Positions 59,436 to 64,000 of a DNA stretch of 64,000 nucleotides are shown in pieces. The notes under the pieces were generated by a model. The model worked only from the letters and a program-made list of their open reading frames with translations. It had not been told where the DNA came from and did no database searches. Origin of the DNA: Tidjanibacter sp. (GTDB lineage Bacteria > Bacteroidota > Bacteroidia > Bacteroidales > Rikenellaceae); assembly GCA_017503805.1 (NCBI GenBank), contig JAFVSJ010000013.1:62001-126000 (forward strand), in the 5' to 3' direction. Numbering within the stretch: position 1 is the stretch's first letter; each line of letters begins with the position of its first letter. The position numbers and the translations under genes are program-made.

Positions 59436-61787
59436 TTAGTTGGGAAATACAACAAAGCCGTTCAGACCGGTAGCGGTGTAGGTGCCGGTGGGAGCTACGG
59501 GAGCTTTCTTGTCATCTACATCACCCTTGCTGAAGATTACCTGATAGGGCAAAGTGCCGTTGGCAGTGAATTTGTTGATACCATCGAAGTTGGCAGTATA
59601 GTTACCAGCGGTAAGGTTGCGAACGAGTACGGGAACGTAAGCCTCGAGGTCGCAATTCTTAACGCTCATCTCATAGCCGTTTACACCATCAACGCGGATG
59701 CCGTAGGAACCTGCAACGGTCGAAGTAACCTTGGCGTTCCTTACAACAACGTTCTTGGTAGTACCAAACGACATACCATTTTTGCAACCCTCAATCACTA
59801 CGCCGTCAACAGTGACGGTAGCAGCGGTGCTGGTAGTCTGAAGCAGCGAGTGGAGGTTGTTGGCAGTACAGTTGAGAATGTTCACCTTAACATCTATCAA
59901 CATCTGGCGGCCTTTGTAACCAACTGCGGTGTGCTCTGCTGCGCTACCTGCAACTGCGGTGAACGAGCAGTTCTTGATGGTGAGGTGGTCGTGGTAACGC
60001 TCGGGAGCTTTCTGCGAATCGGACCAGATGAATACGCGGCTTGCGGTCGAGGTCTCGAAATTCACGTTGTCTACGGTGAACGATGCGTTCTGATAGCTCG
60101 AGCCACCTACGAGGGTAATCTGACCATCATATTTGTAACCGTTACCATTGAGAACGATGTCCACATCCTGTGCCTCGGTAACTTTTACGTCACCTGCGAT
60201 GTCGCCCAAGATGTTGATGACTGCATCTTTGTTTGCCTGGCTTGCTGCATCGAGAGCTGCCTGCAGATCGGTTGCGTTTGCTACCCTGTAAACATCGTTG
60301 TTGGCCAAAACTACGGTGTAGTAACCATCGGGGGTTGCTACGCTCTCGTAGCCTGCTGCCACGAAGTTGGTGCCGGTACCCTCAGCTGCGTTGTCAGCGG
60401 GGTTGAAGTTATAGAAAGTACCGCCGGTTACCTCGATAGTGGTGGTAGCGCGGTCTATGTCTTTCTTGTTGAGTACGAAACCGGAGCCGTTCTCATTGGG
60501 GAAGTCGCCGCCTTTAACGTAAACCTCGCCATTGCCACGAGCGTAAACAACAGCATTGGCCTTGCCAAATGCATCTACACCTGCCTTGAAAGTACCACCG
60601 TTGATGATAACCTTACCCTCGGCGATAACTGCATAACCGTCGTTGCCGCTAACGGCCTCGATAGTACCGTTGCCGTTGATGGTCAGGGTTGCACCCTCCT
60701 CTACGATGATAACGTCGGTGTCAAGGTTGGTAACCAAGTTCTTCAAGGTCTTACCATTGAGGTTGAGAGTAGCCTCAACGCCCTTCTTCACTACAAGGGG
60801 AGTCTTAACCTCCATATCCTCTGCGAGGGTTACGGTGCCACCATACTGGAACTCGTGGAACACATCATAACCGGGCTCCTCGTCGAAACCGGGAACGATA
60901 GTTACGGTGTAGTTAGCCTCCTCGGTCAAGAGGTTACCATAGATGTTGGTGCGGTAGTTGCGACGTACGGGAACGTTGGTGTATACGCGCTGGTAGTCGT
61001 CACCATTGTTTGCCAAGTAGTTGAACTTAACCTCAACGAGGTGTTTGGTGTCACCTACGAGAACGTAGTTCATAGTCATATATTTGTAACCTGCTACGGG
61101 GAAGTCCTCACCTACGGGAAGTGCGGTGGGAGCGTAGGTCGAAGTTGCGTAGGTTGCGCTCTTCTTAACCTCGCCGGTTACGAAATCGAGAGTGTCGAAT
61201 ACCTCAACCTCGATACCTGCCTCGGTGATGGTGGTGCCGGCAGCAACTGCATCAGCATAGTCGGCGGTACCAACGTTTACCTGTGCGAAAGGACGGAAGA
61301 GGCTAACCTCGTCGTCGATGCGGCCGGTAACTTTGAAAGGCTCAACGTATGCCCAGAAAGCGTCATACTCCTCAACGTTTGCCTTTGCAGGGTTGAAGGT
61401 CATAGTCTGCTCATCCCAATTTACCTCTGCTACACCTGCCTCGTTCTCAGCCCAGAAGAGGATCGAGTAGGTGTTGCCGTTTACGAGTTTCATCTCAACG
61501 GTAGTTTCGAGAGGAATAGCCACTTTGTCGGCAGCGGTAATTTTGGAGATGTTCTTCACTACGCCGGTGTTGGTCTTACCATCTTTGTCCCAGAGGTAAA
61601 TAGCGTAGTAGAGGTCGCAAGCGGTCTTGCCGTCACCATAGGTACGGGTGGCAACCTCGGGAGTGCTAACAGTGAACGAAACGACAGCCTCATCGCCGAA
61701 GGTAGCCTCGGGAAGAATCTCGTTTGTACACGATGTCGCCATTGCTGCTGCAGCAAAAGCAACCAAAGCAAAGAAGAATTTTTTCAT
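59436..61787 (-). CDS. Fimbrillin-like/beta-helix surface lipoprotein, copy B
   Basis: Lipoprotein of 783 residues, lipobox Cys20. It aligns with copy A almost without gaps through about residue 480, with the same signal peptide, fimbrillin-like domain and beta-helix motifs (GTIEAVSGNDGYAVIAEGK). After about residue 485 the sequences diverge. Copy B continues for about 300 residues of different beta-helix-like coils (DVDIVLNGNGYKYDGQITL; VRNAKVTSTVAGSYGIRVD) and ends NGFVVFPN. The pattern is a shared module with exchanged C-termini. A promoter with a long leader lies upstream. Confidence 0.8.
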   Translation of the reverse strand: MKKFFFALVAFAAAAMATSCTNEILPEATFGDEAVVSFTVSTPEVATRTYGDGKTACDLYYAIYLWDKDGKTNTGVVKNISKITAADKVAIPLETTVEMKLVNGNTYSILFWAENEAGVAEVNWDEQTMTFNPAKANVEEYDAFWAYVEPFKVTGRIDDEVSLFRPFAQVNVGTADYADAVAAGTTITEAGIEVEVFDTLDFVTGEVKKSATYATSTYAPTALPVGEDFPVAGYKYMTMNYVLVGDTKHLVEVKFNYLANNGDDYQRVYTNVPVRRNYRTNIYGNLLTEEANYTVTIVPGFDEEPGYDVFHEFQYGGTVTLAEDMEVKTPLVVKKGVEATLNLNGKTLKNLVTNLDTDVIIVEEGATLTINGNGTIEAVSGNDGYAVIAEGKVIINGGTFKAGVDAFGKANAVVYARGNGEVYVKGGDFPNENGSGFVLNKKDIDRATTTIEVTGGTFYNFNPADNAAEGTGTNFVAAGYESVATPDGYYTVVLANNDVYRVANATDLQAALDAASQANKDAVINILGDIAGDVKVTEAQDVDIVLNGNGYKYDGQITLVGGSSYQNASFTVDNVNFETSTASRVFIWSDSQKAPERYHDHLTIKNCSFTAVAGSAAEHTAVGYKGRQMLIDVKVNILNCTANNLHSLLQTTSTAATVTVDGVVIEGCKNGMSFGTTKNVVVRNAKVTSTVAGSYGIRVDGVNGYEMSVKNCDLEAYVPVLVRNLTAGNYTANFDGINKFTANGTLPYQVIFSKGDVDDKKAPVAPTGTYTATGLNGFVVFPN

Positions 61788-62030
61788 TTGTTTTGAGTGT
61801 TTAGTTAAAGAATTGGTTTATTACGTGGTTTTTTTTTGTTTTGTTTGTCTTGTTGTTGCTTCTCACGCGCGAGTGTGTGTGGTGTATACGCACGCGCGTA
61901 AGAGAAATTTGGGCTCTGTTCTATGCTCTTTTTTGCCATCACAAGACGTTGTTAGTCACGCCTTTGCTTTGCTTGTTTGGCAATTTCTCCCGCCATTGCC
62001 TCCCGCGCGTGCGAGCATAATACGCCCATA
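61788..62030 (-). other. Long structured leader of the fimbrillin-like operon
   Basis: Between the minus-strand promoter and the copy B ATG lie about 243 bases with no ORF of note. A hairpin at 61861-61905 pairs ACGCGCG (61865-61871) with CGCGCGT (61893-61899), plus an outer TCTC/GAGA. GCACGCGCG (61890-61898) is also fully complementary to CGCGCGTGC (62004-62012), so two pairings compete. Another hairpin, GGCAAT/ATTGCC, lies at about 61979-62000. Confidence 0.45.
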
Positions 62031-62037
62031 ATTCGGA

Positions 62038-62068
62038 CAAATATACCAATTATTATTCAAACAGCCAA
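62038..62068 (-). promoter_or_regulatory. Promoter of the fimbrillin-like operon
   Basis: On the minus strand TTG (62068-62066), 20 bases, then TATATTTG (62045-62038). Good consensus; implies a leader of about 240 nt. Confidence 0.6.
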
Positions 62069-62110
62069 ACATTTTTTACCCTTTCCTCGCTCCTCGATTG
62101 AGGCTGTAGA

Positions 62111-62142
62111 TTTGTTTTTCAGCCATCAAATCGTTATCTTTA
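62111..62142 (+). promoter_or_regulatory. Promoter of the SGNH lipoprotein gene
   Basis: TTTG (62111-62114), 20-base spacer, then TATCTTTA (62135-62142), one base off TAnnTTTG, 33 bases before the ATG. Confidence 0.5.
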
Positions 62143-62175
62143 CGCCAACGTTAAACCTCAAACCCTAATGTCACT

Positions 62176-62961
62176 ATGAAACAAACAATGGTTCTTTTGG
62201 CTGCGTGTGCTACTCTTGTCTTCTGCGGCTGCGGCTCCGCCACCAGTCCCAAAACCCAAAACGAAGTTGGCAGAGTAGAGAGATGTGCAGATGGTGATTG
62301 CTTTCACATTGAAACTGCTCTCCCCATTGACTACACCGAGAATATGGATTGGGTATTGCGCTACGACGATAATGATGTAGAGGAGCTTCGTCAGCGTGCT
62401 TTGACCGAGGAGAAAGATTGCGATGTGCTCTTCTTTGGTAGTTCGTCTATTAGACTTTGGAAAACACTCGCCGAGGATATGGCACCTCTGAAGGTTGTTA
62501 ATCGTGGCTATGGCGGTGCGATGATGCGAGATGTGCACTATAATTACCATACCGTCTTGGCCGATTACAATCCAAGTGCTTTTGTGTTCTATTGCGATAA
62601 TGACCTCGGTGGTTTCGGTCGTGATTTGCACCCCACCGAATTGTTCGACCTCTACCGCCTGCTTGTAGAGAGATTGCAGCAGGATTACCCCGAAAGGCCT
62701 ATCTTTATCCTCTCGATTAAATTCAATAACAACCGCATTGCAAAGCTCGAACAGCATCGACTTTTTAATGCAATTATGGCTGACTATGCGGCTCATACCG
62801 AGGGTGTTACATTCGTAGATGTAAACACTCCCATTCTCAATGCGGATGGGTCGATTAATGATGCGATGTTCGAGAACGACCGCCTCCACGTTAACCGCGA
62901 GGGTTACCGTATCTGGGCCTCTGTGCTCCGTCCGATGTTGCTCGAAACGCTCGGCAAGTAG
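62176..62961 (+). CDS. SGNH/GDSL-type hydrolase lipoprotein
   Basis: Exported lipoprotein of 261 residues, lipobox-like end at Cys19 (VFCGC). The SGNH pattern is present: block I FGSSSIRLW with catalytic Ser near residue 90, block II NRGYGG, block III YCDNDL, and block V with Asp235 and His238 in DRLHVNREGY. It probably deacetylates or de-esterifies a carbohydrate or lipid outside the cytoplasm; the substrate is not evident. Single gene with its own promoter and terminator. Confidence 0.85.
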   Translation: MKQTMVLLAACATLVFCGCGSATSPKTQNEVGRVERCADGDCFHIETALPIDYTENMDWVLRYDDNDVEELRQRALTEEKDCDVLFFGSSSIRLWKTLAEDMAPLKVVNRGYGGAMMRDVHYNYHTVLADYNPSAFVFYCDNDLGGFGRDLHPTELFDLYRLLVERLQQDYPERPIFILSIKFNNNRIAKLEQHRLFNAIMADYAAHTEGVTFVDVNTPILNADGSINDAMFENDRLHVNREGYRIWASVLRPMLLETLGK

Positions 62962-63056
62962 GGGGTGTTTTATTCCGTTGAGTGTGCTTTGGGTAGAATG
63001 TTCTGCTCTGTGCTCCAATGGAAATTTTGCCTACTTACGAAACGAAACCTCAAGAT

Positions 63057-63092
63057 AAATGGGGCATAGCATCACTGCTGTGCCCCATTTTT
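63057..63092 (+). terminator. Terminator after the SGNH gene
   Basis: AAATGGGGCA (63057-63066) pairs perfectly with TGCCCCATTT (63081-63090), followed by TT. The gap 63093-63235 shows no further gene or clear signal. Confidence 0.8.
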
Positions 63093-63235
63093 GTGTGGAT
63101 AGTGTCGACTCTCGCAGGTGTGTCACCACAGCTACGTGCCAGAACCTCTATCCGGGATTCACCTTACTATTAACTAACTATTACCTGAAAAATATTCTTC
63201 TCTCTTTGTGTGTGTTTTCTCTGTTTGGGTTGTGC

Positions 63236-64000
63236 CTATTGGGCAATAATCAACTCAATACCCATCTCCTCGAGGTGTGCGGCAATTCCGGAGGGTATGC
63301 CGCGGTCGGTTATGATGGTGTCAATCTCATCGATGTTGCATATCTTGCTGAAACCTCTGCGTCGGAACTTCGATGAGTCGGCCAGCACGATGGTCTTTTG
63401 TGCAATCTTCATCATCTCTCTGTTGAGCTCGGCCTCGCGCAAGTCGGTAGTTGTGATGCCGTAGTCGAGGTCTATGCCGTCTACTCCGAGGAATAGCTTG
63501 CTGCAACAGAAATTCTGAAGTATGCTTTCGGCATATTTGCCTACCACTGAACTGCTGCTATGTCGCAGTGTACCACCAAGTTGGATGATGTCTATTGCCT
63601 CTTCGGCTGCGAGGATCTCCGAAACTCGGAGTGAGGCTGAAATTACGGTCAACTTGTGTATTGGCTTGATGTTGTGCGCCAATGCGTGTACGGTTGTCCC
63701 GGAGGCGATGATGATCGAATCATCTTTGGTGATCATCGAGGCTGCCGTGTGACCGATGGCCATTTTCTCTTCGGTGGCGAGCTTCTCTTTTTCGTTTACC
63801 GAGCGGTTGTTGATGTAGGGGTTTATCAGGATGGCTTTGCCGTGGCTGCGGTAGAGTCGGTTTTCCTGCTCGAGTTCGTTTAGGTCTTTGCGTATGGTTA
63901 CGACCGAAACCTCAAGGAGTGCGGCGAGGTCTGCCACACCTATTGACTCGCGCTTTATCAGCTCGGCCATTATTATTTCGTGCCTTTCTTCCCTTGTCAT
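63236..64000 (-). CDS. DeoR-family transcriptional regulator
   Basis: Regulator of 254 residues, apparently complete with its ATG at the very last bases of the window. An N-terminal winged HTH (MTREERHEIIMAELIKRESI; LLEVSVVTIRKDLNELE) is followed by the DeoR sugar-phosphate-sensing domain with IIASGTTVHALAHN, IIQLGGTLRHSSSSVVG and GVDGIDLDYGITT. Such proteins usually repress sugar-catabolism operons; the target probably lies upstream, outside the window. Confidence 0.93.
   Translation of the reverse strand: MTREERHEIIMAELIKRESIGVADLAALLEVSVVTIRKDLNELEQENRLYRSHGKAILINPYINNRSVNEKEKLATEEKMAIGHTAASMITKDDSIIIASGTTVHALAHNIKPIHKLTVISASLRVSEILAAEEAIDIIQLGGTLRHSSSSVVGKYAESILQNFCCSKLFLGVDGIDLDYGITTTDLREAELNREMMKIAQKTIVLADSSKFRRRGFSKICNIDEIDTIITDRGIPSGIAAHLEEMGIELIIAQ

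Noticed and set aside
57035..61796. Long plus-strand frames opposite both beta-helix lipoproteins
   Set aside because: Caused by the repetitive codon usage of the lipoprotein genes; the minus-strand frames have signal peptides and domains.
1..64000. CRISPR arrays, insertion sequences, prophage or integrase genes
   Set aside because: No spaced direct-repeat array, transposase, integrase or phage structural protein was found on either strand.

Overview
The window is chromosomal DNA of a Bacteroidales bacterium, most likely Rikenellaceae/Alistipes-like (family level is inference). The evidence is TAnnTTTG -7 promoter boxes with a TTG about 19-21 nt upstream, few Shine-Dalgarno sequences, an Oar-type TonB-dependent receptor, fimbrillin-like lipoproteins, the Bacteroidetes-type short arginine decarboxylase, DUF4954 and DUF4251 proteins, and a tryptophanase. 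About 50 genes are supported. Most are core housekeeping genes, separated by well-formed hairpin terminators.

Layout. 1-10 kb: start of a diacylglycerol-kinase-like gene, pepD, phoH, two small outer-membrane barrels, der plus a BASS-type transporter, pheT and an ACT-domain gene. 10-14 kb: lepA, tRNA-Leu(UAA), a probable 6S RNA, a tiny membrane-protein ORF, a mosaic of palindromic intergenic repeats and a PepSY-like secreted protein. 14-21 kb (minus strand): an M64 peptidase, rlmH translationally coupled to a truncated GH2-like pseudoenzyme, tnaA preceded by a 30-codon single-Trp ORF, and a DUF4954 protein. 21-25 kb: asnS, rpoN and a membrane protein. 25-28 kb (minus): an envelope operon with a sigma-54 activator, lptE, a small TPR-like gene and secG, preceded by an HU-CCDC81 membrane protein. 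28-37 kb: arginine decarboxylase behind a repeat array, MBL hydrolase, S9 peptidase, NUDIX, SRPBCC and gcvP. 37-48 kb: two FKBP-type lipoproteins (one with a Tyr-rich insertion), typA, aroB, a DUF4251 protein, engB, prs, an orphan Stealth phosphotransferase and radA. 48-54 kb: an Oar-like TonB receptor and an 841-residue lipoprotein with five OB-like repeats. 54-64 kb: xseB/xseA, prfA, two tandem fimbrillin/beta-helix lipoproteins with swapped C-termini, an SGNH lipoprotein and a DeoR regulator.

How the genes fit together. Many encode translation and ribosome-assembly factors (der, lepA, typA, engB, rlmH, prfA, pheT, asnS). A second theme is the envelope: LptE, SecG, outer-membrane barrels, the TonB receptor/lipoprotein pair and the beta-helix surface lipoproteins. 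rpoN and one sigma-54 activator both lie here, so a sigma-54 link to the lptE-secG operon is plausible but unproven. No phage, insertion sequence, integrase or CRISPR array was seen. The least explained elements are the GH2-like pseudoenzyme coupled to rlmH, the Trp-containing leader ORF before tnaA, the TonB receptor/OB-repeat lipoprotein pair, and the mosaic beta-helix lipoproteins with their long structured leader.
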